From contig NZ_KB905407.1 of assembly GCF_000379465.1 (NCBI RefSeq), forward strand, positions 1-45,232: a stretch of 45,232 nucleotides of DNA, read 5' to 3'. Positions 7,815-15,741 of this stretch are shown here, one piece after another. Below the pieces are notes generated by a model. The model was not told where the DNA came from, did not search any database, and saw only the letters and a list, made by a program, of their open reading frames with translations. Positions within the stretch are counted from its first letter, which is position 1, and each line of letters starts with the position of its first letter. A program made the translations under genes and the position numbers. This DNA is from Sciscionella marina DSM 45152. GTDB lineage: Bacteria > Actinomycetota > Actinomycetes > Mycobacteriales > Pseudonocardiaceae.

Positions 7815-8522
7815 TCAGCTCTCCCGGGCCTTCAGTGTGTCCAGACCGTACTTCGCCGGGGCCGCCTCGTGCCGGGAGGTGAACGGGCACTTCCAGTCCG
7901 GCTCGGTCATCCGCCCCGCGTAGTGCCGGGAGGGCATCTCGTACTCATAGGTCGTGAAACTCGGGTTCACCGAACCGTTGTTGTTCGTCTCCCGCTTGCG
8001 GATGGCGTCCTGCATCGAGAAAAACTTCTCACCGAGCAGCATGAACTGCATGAGGGAGTTGAACGCGATCGCCGGTCGTACGAACCGGCGGCTGGCCCGG
8101 GACGAGCCGGGGTGCATGCCCACCAGGAAGAAGGCGTGGCCCGCGACGTGAAAGCCGAAGTGCGGCTCGTTCGGATCCGAGGTGGCGCCGTCGTCCAGGC
8201 CGTAACTACGGCTGTCGATATCGTGCATCAGCTGCAGGTGCCGCCAGAGCAACCGCTCGAACTCGAGCTCCTCCAGCACCTCACCCGGCGTTTCGAAACT
8301 CGCCACGAAGGTGCGGAAGCTCTTGTCCGACAGGGTCGGGCGGATATCCCGGGCATAACCGAGCAGTTCCCGGTAGTTGGCGCGCGCCGACTCCGGCTCC
8401 CCCAGTGCCGGGTAGTGGCCGTGCCGGATGGTGCCTTTCTTGAGTGCCGAACGGGCACCGAGACAGCTGAATTCTTTGCTCTGAATGAACTCCTCGAGTT
8501 CGGCTCGGGCATCGGTGGTCAT
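7815..8522 (-). CDS. YqcI/YcgG family protein, GntA-like heme-dependent N-hydroxylase homologue
   Basis: The protein has 235 residues. Conserved blocks of the YqcI/YcgG family are present: HFGFHVAGHAFFLVGMHPGS (121-140) followed by SRASRRF, and NPSFTTYEYEMPSRHY (186-201). Characterised relatives are heme-dependent oxygenases that N-hydroxylate guanidines, namely GntA in guanitoxin and AglA (arginine) in argolaphos biosynthesis. By analogy this enzyme may hydroxylate an arginine- or guanidine-derived group, but family members with other roles exist. It is the last leftward gene before the terminator at 7773-7803 and follows the thioesterase after 146 nt, so it may belong to the same operon or have its own promoter. 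AAGGGG lies upstream of the ATG. Confidence 0.75.
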   Translation of the reverse strand: MTTDARAELEEFIQSKEFSCLGARSALKKGTIRHGHYPALGEPESARANYRELLGYARDIRPTLSDKSFRTFVASFETPGEVLEELEFERLLWRHLQLMHDIDSRSYGLDDGATSDPNEPHFGFHVAGHAFFLVGMHPGSSRASRRFVRPAIAFNSLMQFMLLGEKFFSMQDAIRKRETNNNGSVNPSFTTYEYEMPSRHYAGRMTEPDWKCPFTSRHEAAPAKYGLDTLKARES

Positions 8523-8668
8523 GACGCAACCCCTTCATCTCGGGCTCTGTTCGATGGCCGGTCGAAAACGCGCACGCGCACCCCGCGCCGGATCCGGTAC
8601 CGGCGTCGATCCGGGTGATGGTCCGATCGCGCGGCTGCCGCGCCGCGTCCGGGAAAGCGCCATCGCGC
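8523..8668. other. Intergenic region between thioesterase and GntA-like gene
   Basis: These 146 bases contain two small dyads: CCGGATC (8588-8594) with GATCCGG (8608-8614), and GCGCGGC (8629-8635) with GCCGCGC (8637-8643). They might weakly attenuate the PKS transcript or belong to a separate promoter for the GntA-like gene. I see no convincing -35/-10 pair. Confidence 0.35.
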
Positions 8669-9412
8669 TCAGCGCCCCAGCTTCGTTCGCACGGTGTGCA
8701 ACAGTTCCGGAACCCTGTTCTCGAGGTAGAAATGCCCGCCGGGATAGAGGAACAGGTCCGGATCGCTGCCCACTTCCAGCCACGACGCGAGCTCCTCGGT
8801 GTCGGCGCGCGGATCGTGATCGCCGCCGAAAACGGTCAATGGCACCGGAAGCACCGCTCCGGGCACGTGCCGATAGGTCTCGTTGACCGCGAGGTCGGCG
8901 CGCAGCAGCGGCAGGAACATCGACAGCAGCTCCGGTTCCCGGCGCAGCACCTGCGGCAGCCCGCCGAGCGCGTCCAGTTCGGCGGTGAGCCGGTCGTCCG
9001 GAAGCCCTCGCAGCGGCGGACGGTTGTCCGGAAGCTGCGGTGCGGCCCGGCCGGATACGAACAGGTGCCGTGGCGGGTGGGCACCGCGTTCCACGAGGCG
9101 CCGGGTGATCAGGTAGACGGCCAGGGCTCCCACACTGTGCCCGAAAAACGCGTAGTCTCCGGTGAACGCCTCACCGAGATCGTCCAGCGCATCGTCCACA
9201 AAGGACTCGATGTTCTGGTGCGGGCGTTCCCGGCCACGCTCGGCACGGCCGGGCGGTTGTACCGGGAGCACGGCGAGCCCGTCCCCCGCCTCGGCCTGCC
9301 AGTCGCGGTACACCAGCGCGCTTCCGCCTGCGTGCGGGAAGCAGAACAACTTGGTCACCCCGGTGCCGGGCATCCCGCCCGGCAGCCAGGGGCGTTCCGG
9401 CGCGCCAGTCAC
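8669..9412 (-). CDS. Discrete (type II) thioesterase
   Basis: This is a 247-residue alpha/beta hydrolase of the type II thioesterase family. The start region KLFCFPHAGGSA is the family's N-terminal signature. The nucleophile elbow is GHSVGA (Ser about 93), the acid lies in GGDHDP (about 197-201), and the His is in GGHFYL (about 227). Such enzymes remove stalled or wrongly primed acyl groups from carrier proteins. No PKS in the window has a fused TE, so this protein may also release the final product. The GTG start at 9412 overlaps the FkbH-like stop by 4 bp, indicating coupled translation. Confidence 0.9.
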   Translation of the reverse strand: MTGAPERPWLPGGMPGTGVTKLFCFPHAGGSALVYRDWQAEAGDGLAVLPVQPPGRAERGRERPHQNIESFVDDALDDLGEAFTGDYAFFGHSVGALAVYLITRRLVERGAHPPRHLFVSGRAAPQLPDNRPPLRGLPDDRLTAELDALGGLPQVLRREPELLSMFLPLLRADLAVNETYRHVPGAVLPVPLTVFGGDHDPRADTEELASWLEVGSDPDLFLYPGGHFYLENRVPELLHTVRTKLGR

Positions 9413-10476
9413 CGCACGTCCACGGTCAGATAACCGGGAGGCGGCTGGATCTGCGCCAGATCCGACTCCAGAACCAGTCGCTCGCCGTCCCGGGAGAGCT
9501 CGCGGAATCCGGCGAACGCGTAGGTCACGTACATGACGCGATTGCGGCCGGTCTCCACGAAGTCGGCGCGTAACGTGGCACCGTCGGCCTTGGCCAGCCC
9601 CATGATGTGATTGAGCAGCACCGTACCGACTCCGCGGGACATCACCCGGCAGGACATCAGCATCATCCGCAGGTGCCAGGCGGGTGTGCCGCGTTCGACA
9701 AGGGCCAGCCCGATCTTGCCGTATCCGCCGTACTTGTCCGAGAGCGAAGCCACGAGCAGCACGTGATCGGGCGAGTCGCGCAGCTCGTCGAGCTCGTCGT
9801 AGGAATAGACCCGCCCGGTCGAATTCAGCTGATTGGTGCGCACCGTCAGCTCTTCGGCCCGCTGCAGGTCCTCCCGCTGCGCCCGGCTGATCGTGAACGT
9901 CATGTCCAGTGTGGACAGGAATTCCTCGTCGGTGCCCTGATACTCCTGCTCCACCCGGTCCCGCTCGGCAGCGGCGCGGTAGAGCTGGCGGCGGATCCGC
10001 GACTCGTCGGTGACGAACCGGGGCCGGAACTCCTCCCCCGCGAGTACCTGTTCGAACCGGGCGGCGCCGACGGTCGTCACCGATGGCAGCGCGTGCGCCA
10101 CCTCGTCCAGCTCGAACTGCTGATCGTCGACGAACGCGATCGCGTCCAGGCCGATATTGAGCGCTTCGGCAACCCGTTCCACAGAGCCGGATTTGGGGTT
10201 CCAGTTGATCTGGGGATACAGGAAGTACTCCTCGAGCCCGGCGGCCCGCAGCCGTTCCATCGCCGCGTCGTGGTCATTGCGGCTGGCCACCGAATGCAGC
10301 ACACCCAGCTCGTCGAGCCGCTTGATCTCGGCGACCACCTCCGGCCGGACGGTCACTTCCCCGTCCTCCAGCAGCGTGCCCTGCCACAGCGTGTTGTCCA
10401 GATCCCAGACGACGCATTTGATCCGGCCCCTGCCGGGCTTCCGCGACGTGCCGGGCTCGGTTTCCGTGCTCGTCAT
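9409..10476 (-). CDS. fkbH: FkbH-like HAD-family glyceryl-ACP synthase
   Basis: The protein has 355 residues. The HAD motif I is VVWDLDNTLWQG (nucleophile Asp about 25, general acid Asp about 27), with SRND and FVDDQQFE as later HAD motifs. The C-terminal half is the GNAT-like part of FkbH proteins, with SDKYGGYGKIGLALVE and MSCRVMSRGVG. FkbH enzymes take 1,3-bisphosphoglycerate, remove a phosphate and transfer the glyceryl unit to a dedicated ACP. With the ACP, acyl-CoA dehydrogenase-like and 3-hydroxyacyl-CoA dehydrogenase-like genes next to it, this is the first step of an ACP-linked hydroxymalonyl or methoxymalonyl extender. ATGA/GTGA overlaps join it to both neighbours. Confidence 0.92.
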   Translation of the reverse strand: MTSTETEPGTSRKPGRGRIKCVVWDLDNTLWQGTLLEDGEVTVRPEVVAEIKRLDELGVLHSVASRNDHDAAMERLRAAGLEEYFLYPQINWNPKSGSVERVAEALNIGLDAIAFVDDQQFELDEVAHALPSVTTVGAARFEQVLAGEEFRPRFVTDESRIRRQLYRAAAERDRVEQEYQGTDEEFLSTLDMTFTISRAQREDLQRAEELTVRTNQLNSTGRVYSYDELDELRDSPDHVLLVASLSDKYGGYGKIGLALVERGTPAWHLRMMLMSCRVMSRGVGTVLLNHIMGLAKADGATLRADFVETGRNRVMYVTYAFAGFRELSRDGERLVLESDLAQIQPPPGYLTVDVR

Positions 10477-11612
10477 CGCGCCACCTCTCGATACGCTTCA
10501 TCGGCGATGGTCAGCTCCTGGATCTGGGTGCTGCCCTCGATGATTTCCATGACCTTCGCGTCCCGGTACAGCCGCGCGACCGGATAGTCCGGGCCGCACC
10601 CGTTCGCACCGTGGATCTGCACGGCATCCGAAGCGGCCCGTGCGGCGGCGGTGGACGCGAAGTACTTGGCCACCCAGGTGGCCATGATCGTCGCCGGATC
10701 TCCGGCATCCTTGAGTCGCCCGGCTTCCGCGCACAGCAGGCGCGCCGCATTGCGCGCGGTGACCATCTCGCTGATCTTCGCCCGGATCTGTGGCTGATCC
10801 CGCAGCAGACCGCCGCCCGCGCGACGCTGCGAGGTGTAGGCCGCCGAGGCGTCCAGGGCGGCCCGGATGATTCCCACCGAACCGCTGGCGACGCTGTACC
10901 GGCCGAGGTCGAGCGCACCGGTCATCACCGTGCCCGCCGCCCAGCCGGGCGGGCCGACCAGCGCGTCCGGGCCGAGCCGCACGTGGTCGAACTCGATCGC
11001 GGCGAGCATGCTCGCGGCGGTGCCCAGCACCCGTGAGACCGGGCTGACCCGCACGCCGGGATGGTCGGCCGGTACGAGGAACGCGCTCATCCCGCTCTCG
11101 GTTTCGGCGAACACCAGCAGCACCCCGGCCCGTTGCCCTCCGGTGATCCACTTCTTGGCGCCGTTGAGCACCCAGCCGTCGCTCTCGGCGACCGCCGTGG
11201 TGCCGGCCACCGTGGCATCGCTGCCGCTGAACTCGGGCTCGGTCAGGCAGAACGCGCCCAGGGTTCCGCCCGCGGCGAGTGCGGGCAGCCAGCGCTCGCC
11301 CTGCTCGGCTGAGCCCCAGCGCTGCACGGTCGCGGTCACCATGGTGTGCACCGTCAGCAGGCTGCGCACCGAGGAACAGCCGCGGCCGATCTCCTCGTGT
11401 ATCCGGCCGAGGGTGACCATATCCATGCCGGTACCGCCGGACTCGGCGGGCAGAAACGGGCCCCACAGTCCGAGTTCGCCCAGCCGCCCCTGCACTTCGG
11501 CGGGAATCTTCTCGGTCCGCTCCCACTCGTCCGCGTACGGGGCCACCTCCTCGTCCACGAACCGCGCGATCGTGGCGAGATCGGGTATGGCCGCCCGGGT
11601 CCCGGCGGTCAT
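10473..11612 (-). CDS. fkbI: FkbI-like acyl-CoA dehydrogenase family protein
   Basis: This 379-residue flavoprotein has the acyl-CoA dehydrogenase fold. Visible family marks are FCLTEPEFSGSDA and GWVLNGAKKWITGG in the N-terminal and middle domains, and DAVQIHGANGCGPDYPVARLYRD near the end. The catalytic Glu lies in IIEGSTQIQ (about 359). In the fkb-type cassette this enzyme acts on the ACP-bound C3 unit after oxidation of the 3-hydroxyl and helps form the free carboxylate of the malonyl-type extender. It overlaps both FkbH-like and ACP genes by 4 bp. Its place in the cassette supports the role more than its sequence alone. Confidence 0.9.
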   Translation of the reverse strand: MTAGTRAAIPDLATIARFVDEEVAPYADEWERTEKIPAEVQGRLGELGLWGPFLPAESGGTGMDMVTLGRIHEEIGRGCSSVRSLLTVHTMVTATVQRWGSAEQGERWLPALAAGGTLGAFCLTEPEFSGSDATVAGTTAVAESDGWVLNGAKKWITGGQRAGVLLVFAETESGMSAFLVPADHPGVRVSPVSRVLGTAASMLAAIEFDHVRLGPDALVGPPGWAAGTVMTGALDLGRYSVASGSVGIIRAALDASAAYTSQRRAGGGLLRDQPQIRAKISEMVTARNAARLLCAEAGRLKDAGDPATIMATWVAKYFASTAAARAASDAVQIHGANGCGPDYPVARLYRDAKVMEIIEGSTQIQELTIADEAYREVAR

Positions 11613-11872
11613 GTCACCGCCCCGCTCTCGGCGGCCTCCGCACGGCGCTGCACGAGTTCGGCCATCAGCACCACGGTGCGGAAATTCTCCAGCCGCAGCT
11701 CCTCGTTCGGAATCTTCGTGCCGAACGTCTTCTCGATGAACATGACCAGTTCCATCGCGAACAGGGAATTCACGAATCCCAGCGCGAAAATGTCCTCGTC
11801 GTCGGTGAACGACATTCCCGGAAACTTCGCGGCGATGAAACTACGAATGTCGTCGCGCACATCCTGCGCCAT
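11609..11872 (-). CDS. fkbJ: FkbJ-like discrete acyl carrier protein
   Basis: This is an 87-residue acyl carrier protein. The phosphopantetheine site is in GFVNSLFAMELV (Ser about 36), a typical sequence of carrier proteins that hold glyceryl-derived extenders. It carries the growing extender unit while the FkbH, FkbK and FkbI homologues modify it, then hands it to an acyltransferase. An AAAGAGG ribosome-binding sequence lies before the ATG. Its stop overlaps the start of the acyl-CoA dehydrogenase-like gene by 4 bp, and a 37-nt gap separates it from the dehydrogenase gene upstream. Confidence 0.92.
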   Translation of the reverse strand: MAQDVRDDIRSFIAAKFPGMSFTDDEDIFALGFVNSLFAMELVMFIEKTFGTKIPNEELRLENFRTVVLMAELVQRRAEAAESGAVT

Positions 11873-11909
11873 GGGGGAACCTCTTTCCTGTGGAATCGTC
11901 GGGCCGGTC

Positions 11910-12758
11910 TCAGGCGTGGGAGTAGCTGTGGAAACCCTTGCCGCTCTTCCGGCCGTGCAGTCCCGCCGCGGTCATCTGTTTGAGCAGCGGGCACGGCCGG
12001 TACTTGCTGTCGTTGAACTCCTCGTAGAGCACCTCCACGCTGTAGAGGATCGTGTCCACGCCGATCAGGTCCGCGGTTTCCAGCGGTCCCATGGGATGCC
12101 CGAAGCACTCGCGGAACACCTCGTCGACGGTGGCCGCGTCGGCGACCCCCTCGTGCACGAGGAACGCGGCCTCATTGACGGTCAGCATGAGCACTCGATT
12201 GGACACGAAACCGGACGCGTCGTTGACCGGGATGGGTTTCTTGCCCATCGACTCCAGCAGGGCCCGTACGGTGTCCTTTGTGGCCTCGCTGGTGTGATAC
12301 CCGGGAATGAACTCGCAGGCGGATTTCATCGGGACCGGGTTCATGAAATGCACCCCCATCACCCTGTCCGGGCGGCCGGTGCATGCGGCGAGCTTGGTGA
12401 TCGGGATGGCCGAGGTGTTGACCACGAATACCGTGCTGTCCTTGCAGGCCGCGTCGAGCCGCGGGTAAAGCCGCGCCTTGAGATCCCAGTTCTCGGTGAT
12501 GTTCTCGATCACCACCGCCGATTCGGCCAGTGTCTCCAGCTCGGTACCGGTGCCGATCCGCGCGAGCACCGCGTCCGCATCCAGCTCCGGCCCGCCCAGC
12601 ATCCGGCTCATCCGGCACTCCAGCCCGATGCGGTCCAGGGCAGCGGAGAGGGTGGCCCCGTCGACATCCACGAGCGTCACCTCGTGCCCGCTGGTGGCGA
12701 GGTTCTGCGCGACACCGGTGCCCATCACCCCGGCACCGACCACTCCGACCTTCGTCAT
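11910..12758 (-). CDS. fkbK: FkbK-like 3-hydroxyacyl-CoA dehydrogenase
   Basis: The protein has 282 residues. The N-terminal Rossmann motif is VGVVGAGVMGTGVA (about 4-17). Catalytic-region motifs of 3-hydroxyacyl-CoA dehydrogenases follow: NTSAIPITKLA, the HFMNPVP loop with the active-site His, and GFVSNRVLMLTVNEA. HPMGPLETADLIGVD closes the C-terminal domain. In the extender cassette it oxidises the 3-hydroxyl of glyceryl-ACP with NAD(P). The start overlaps the stop of PKS D by 4 bp (ATGA), tying the cassette translationally to the PKS genes. Confidence 0.92.
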   Translation of the reverse strand: MTKVGVVGAGVMGTGVAQNLATSGHEVTLVDVDGATLSAALDRIGLECRMSRMLGGPELDADAVLARIGTGTELETLAESAVVIENITENWDLKARLYPRLDAACKDSTVFVVNTSAIPITKLAACTGRPDRVMGVHFMNPVPMKSACEFIPGYHTSEATKDTVRALLESMGKKPIPVNDASGFVSNRVLMLTVNEAAFLVHEGVADAATVDEVFRECFGHPMGPLETADLIGVDTILYSVEVLYEEFNDSKYRPCPLLKQMTAAGLHGRKSGKGFHSYSHA

Positions 12759-15733
12759 CGTTCCTCCTTGGCTGCGTTGCTCTCGGCCGCATTGCTCATC
12801 GTCAGGTCCAGCACGCCGTCCAGCCGCCCGTGTGCGGCCCGCACCGCCTCGGCCCCGCCGGGGTGTTCGGCGGCGAACACCACCGTCGCGCCCAGCTCCG
12901 AACCGAGCCGGATCGCCAGATCGCGGGCCGTGCGGTCCACCGGGCCCTCCACCAGGTAGACCGGTTGCGGACGCGCCGCATCGGCTTCGCGGGCGCCGAG
13001 GGCGACCTCGGTCGCGGACCGGGCCGCCGTCGGCTCGATCCAGTACCGCTCACCGCCGAACACGTAGCCGGGCACCGTGGTCTTCCGCGGTTGTCGTCCC
13101 TCGTGGTAAGCGCGCCAGTCGAGCTCCACTCCGGACAGCCAGCACCGGCCGAGCGCCCCGGCCAGCACTTCGGTGTCCGGTCGGGGATCGGCCTCGCCGG
13201 GCAGGGTCGGCACGAGCAGCCTCCAGGACTCCTGCGGGAAGTCCGGGTGACCGCGGAACATGGCCCCGAGTGACTGCCCGGCACCGAGTTCCAGCAACAC
13301 CGTGTCAGGCAGGGCACTGGCCGCATGCTCGATCATCGCCGCGAACTGCACCGGACGGCACATGTGCTCGGCCCAGTAGCCCGGATCGCGGAGCTGCTTT
13401 GCGGTGATCGGCGCCCCGGTGAGGTTGGACAGGTACGGCACATCCGGTTCCTGCGGGTTCAGGTGCTGTCGCGCCCACGCGGTCAGTTCGGCGGCCACCG
13501 GGCGCAGGGTGCGCGAATGGAAAGCGTGCGTGGTGCGCAGCGGGCGCGCGGGGACACCGTGCTCGGCGAGGGCGTCCGTCAAGCCGGTCATCCCCTCGGC
13601 CGCGCCGGAGACCACGACCAGCTGCGGACCGTTGATCGCGGCGATATCCACCCCGAACGCCGCCGGATCACCCACCAGCGCGGTCAGTTCGGCCGCACCG
13701 AGCGGAACGGCCGACATCGCCCCGCGCGACAGCTTCTCGATCAGCCGGGCGCGGAACGCGACGAGCTCGGTCGCTTCCTCGAGCGTCAGCGCGCCCGCGA
13801 GCGCCGCGGCCGCGAACTCGCCGACGCTGTAACCGGCCAGCACCGAGGGCTCGATCCCCCAGGCGCGCAGCAGCCTGCCGAGCGCATAGCCGAGAGTGAA
13901 CACGGCGGGCTGGGTGAGCGCCGGGCCGGCTTCCTCGGTGTCGGCGGCACGGCCGAGCAGCCGCGCGAGCTCGCCGCCGCCGTCCGCGCGGGGCCCACGC
14001 AGGCTTTCCGTCGGATCGCTGCCGAGATCTCCGGCGAACAGGGCAGCGCACTCGTCGACCGCGGCCTTGAACTCCGGTTCGCTCTCGTAGAGTCCACCGG
14101 CCATACCGCGGTACTGCTCGCCGACCCCGGGGAGCAGAAACCCGGCCCGGCGCGGAATGCTGTCGGCCTCGGCGAGGATCCGGGTGTCCTGGGCGGCAAA
14201 GACTTCGGCTGCGTCCTCGGGCGAGGACACGACGGCCATCCGCCGGTGCGCGAAGGTCTTGCGCCCGGTCTGCAGCGTGTACGCCACATCGGCGAGATCC
14301 GTCCAGTTCTCCCGATCGGCGGCGAGCCGTTCGCCGGCGGCCGCGGCGGCTTCGGCGGTCCGGGCCGACCAGACGAGCAGCTGGTGCGGGCGCGCGGCGG
14401 GACGCGGTGCCGGTTCCGGCTCCGGGGCCTCTTCGAGCACCACGTGTGCATCGGTTCCGCCGAAGCCGTTGGCGCTCACCCCGGCCAGCCGTGGGCGCCC
14501 CCCACGCGGCCACGCGGTGGGTTCCCGCGGCACGACGAGTTTGTCTCCGCTGTGCGCGAACTGCGGATTCGGGCGTTCGAAGTTGATCGCGGGTGGCAGT
14601 TCCTCGTGATACAGCGCGAGCGCGGCCTTGATCAGCCGGGCGATCCCACCTGCCTGGTTGATGTGCCCGAGGTTCGCGTCGATCGAGCCGAGTGTGACCT
14701 GTTCGACGTCCTCGACGTCGAAGATCCGCTGCAGCGCGGCGATCTCGGCCACGTCGCCGAACGGAGTCCCCAGCGTGGACACTTCGACGTGATCGATGTC
14801 CGAGGGTTCGACATCGGCCGCGGCCATGGCCTCCGCGACGACCGCTGCCTGGCCGGGAACACCGGGGCGGTTGAACGACTGGCGGCCCTGCCTTCCCTCG
14901 TGGTGGATCGCCCAGCCGCGGATTACGGCGTAGACGCGGTCCCCCTCGGACTGCGCGTCCTCCAGTCGCCGCAACACGATCACGCCGAGACCATTACCGG
15001 GTACCTTGCCGGTGGCCTCGGCGTCCAGGATCCGGTTGACCCCGTCCGGGGCGAACCGGCTGTCCGAGCGGTAGAGGTACCCCGGCTCCTGGGGCACCAC
15101 GACCGACACCCCGCCGGCGACGGCGAGATCGGACTCGCCGGTGAGCAGGCTGGAGCACGCCTGGGCGACCACGCTCAGCCCGGTGGAGCTGCAGCTCTGC
15201 ACACTCACCGAGGGCCCGGTGAAATCGAGCGCGAACGACAGGCGCGAGGCGAGCAGATCCTTCTCGTTCTGCAGGATCAGCTGATCCGGCCCCACGGTCA
15301 GCGCCGTGACATCGTTCTGCAGCAGGTTCGACATCAGATAGGTGCTCGGCGCGCCACCGGTGAACACCGCGGCCAGGCCCTCGACCCCGTCCGGATCGAT
15401 TCCCGCGTCCTCGAGCGCGTGCCACGCGCACTCCAGGAACAGCCGGTGCTGTGGGTCGAGCAGTTCGGCATCGGCCCGGTCATAACCGAAGAACTCCGCG
15501 TCGAACCGGTCGATGTCGGGCAGCATCCCGGCCGCGGCGACGAACGCGGGATCGTCGGCCAGTTCCGCGGAGACGCCCGAGTCGAGCAACTCCTCGCGGG
15601 TCATCCGGGTGATGCCGTCCCGCCCCGCGCACAGATCAGCCCAGAACTTGTCCAGGGTGGGGGCCCCCGGAAAATTCCCGGCCATGCCGACGATCGCGAT
15701 GTCGTCGGCGGTGTCCCGTGGTTGCATGGCCAT
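12755..15733 (-). CDS. PKS D: discrete KS-AT protein with non-catalytic KS and KR remnant
   Basis: The protein has 992 residues and resembles a truncated PKS module. The KS domain (about 10-430, DIAIVGMAGNFPG) aligns without gaps to hybrid-type KS domains. In the active-site stretch VQSCSSTGL (179-187) the Cys column holds Ser182, with a Cys one residue earlier, and EAHGTGT has become EVSTLGT (Ser319 for His). The second His (NLGH, 357) remains. The AT looks complete: GYSVGE (Ser636) and THAFHS (735-738, malonyl-like). After the AT only a scrap of KR follows (YLVEGP to RLDGVLDLT, about 924-975). There is no ACP and no docking helix. ATG 15733 has GGAAGGTG upstream; a GTG at 15745 overlapping the PKS C stop is the alternative. 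Inferred role: in-trans acyltransferase for module C2. Confidence 0.85.
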   Translation of the reverse strand: MAMQPRDTADDIAIVGMAGNFPGAPTLDKFWADLCAGRDGITRMTREELLDSGVSAELADDPAFVAAAGMLPDIDRFDAEFFGYDRADAELLDPQHRLFLECAWHALEDAGIDPDGVEGLAAVFTGGAPSTYLMSNLLQNDVTALTVGPDQLILQNEKDLLASRLSFALDFTGPSVSVQSCSSTGLSVVAQACSSLLTGESDLAVAGGVSVVVPQEPGYLYRSDSRFAPDGVNRILDAEATGKVPGNGLGVIVLRRLEDAQSEGDRVYAVIRGWAIHHEGRQGRQSFNRPGVPGQAAVVAEAMAAADVEPSDIDHVEVSTLGTPFGDVAEIAALQRIFDVEDVEQVTLGSIDANLGHINQAGGIARLIKAALALYHEELPPAINFERPNPQFAHSGDKLVVPREPTAWPRGGRPRLAGVSANGFGGTDAHVVLEEAPEPEPAPRPAARPHQLLVWSARTAEAAAAAGERLAADRENWTDLADVAYTLQTGRKTFAHRRMAVVSSPEDAAEVFAAQDTRILAEADSIPRRAGFLLPGVGEQYRGMAGGLYESEPEFKAAVDECAALFAGDLGSDPTESLRGPRADGGGELARLLGRAADTEEAGPALTQPAVFTLGYALGRLLRAWGIEPSVLAGYSVGEFAAAALAGALTLEEATELVAFRARLIEKLSRGAMSAVPLGAAELTALVGDPAAFGVDIAAINGPQLVVVSGAAEGMTGLTDALAEHGVPARPLRTTHAFHSRTLRPVAAELTAWARQHLNPQEPDVPYLSNLTGAPITAKQLRDPGYWAEHMCRPVQFAAMIEHAASALPDTVLLELGAGQSLGAMFRGHPDFPQESWRLLVPTLPGEADPRPDTEVLAGALGRCWLSGVELDWRAYHEGRQPRKTTVPGYVFGGERYWIEPTAARSATEVALGAREADAARPQPVYLVEGPVDRTARDLAIRLGSELGATVVFAAEHPGGAEAVRAAHGRLDGVLDLTMSNAAESNAAKEER

Positions 15734-15741
15734 CGCGCGGT

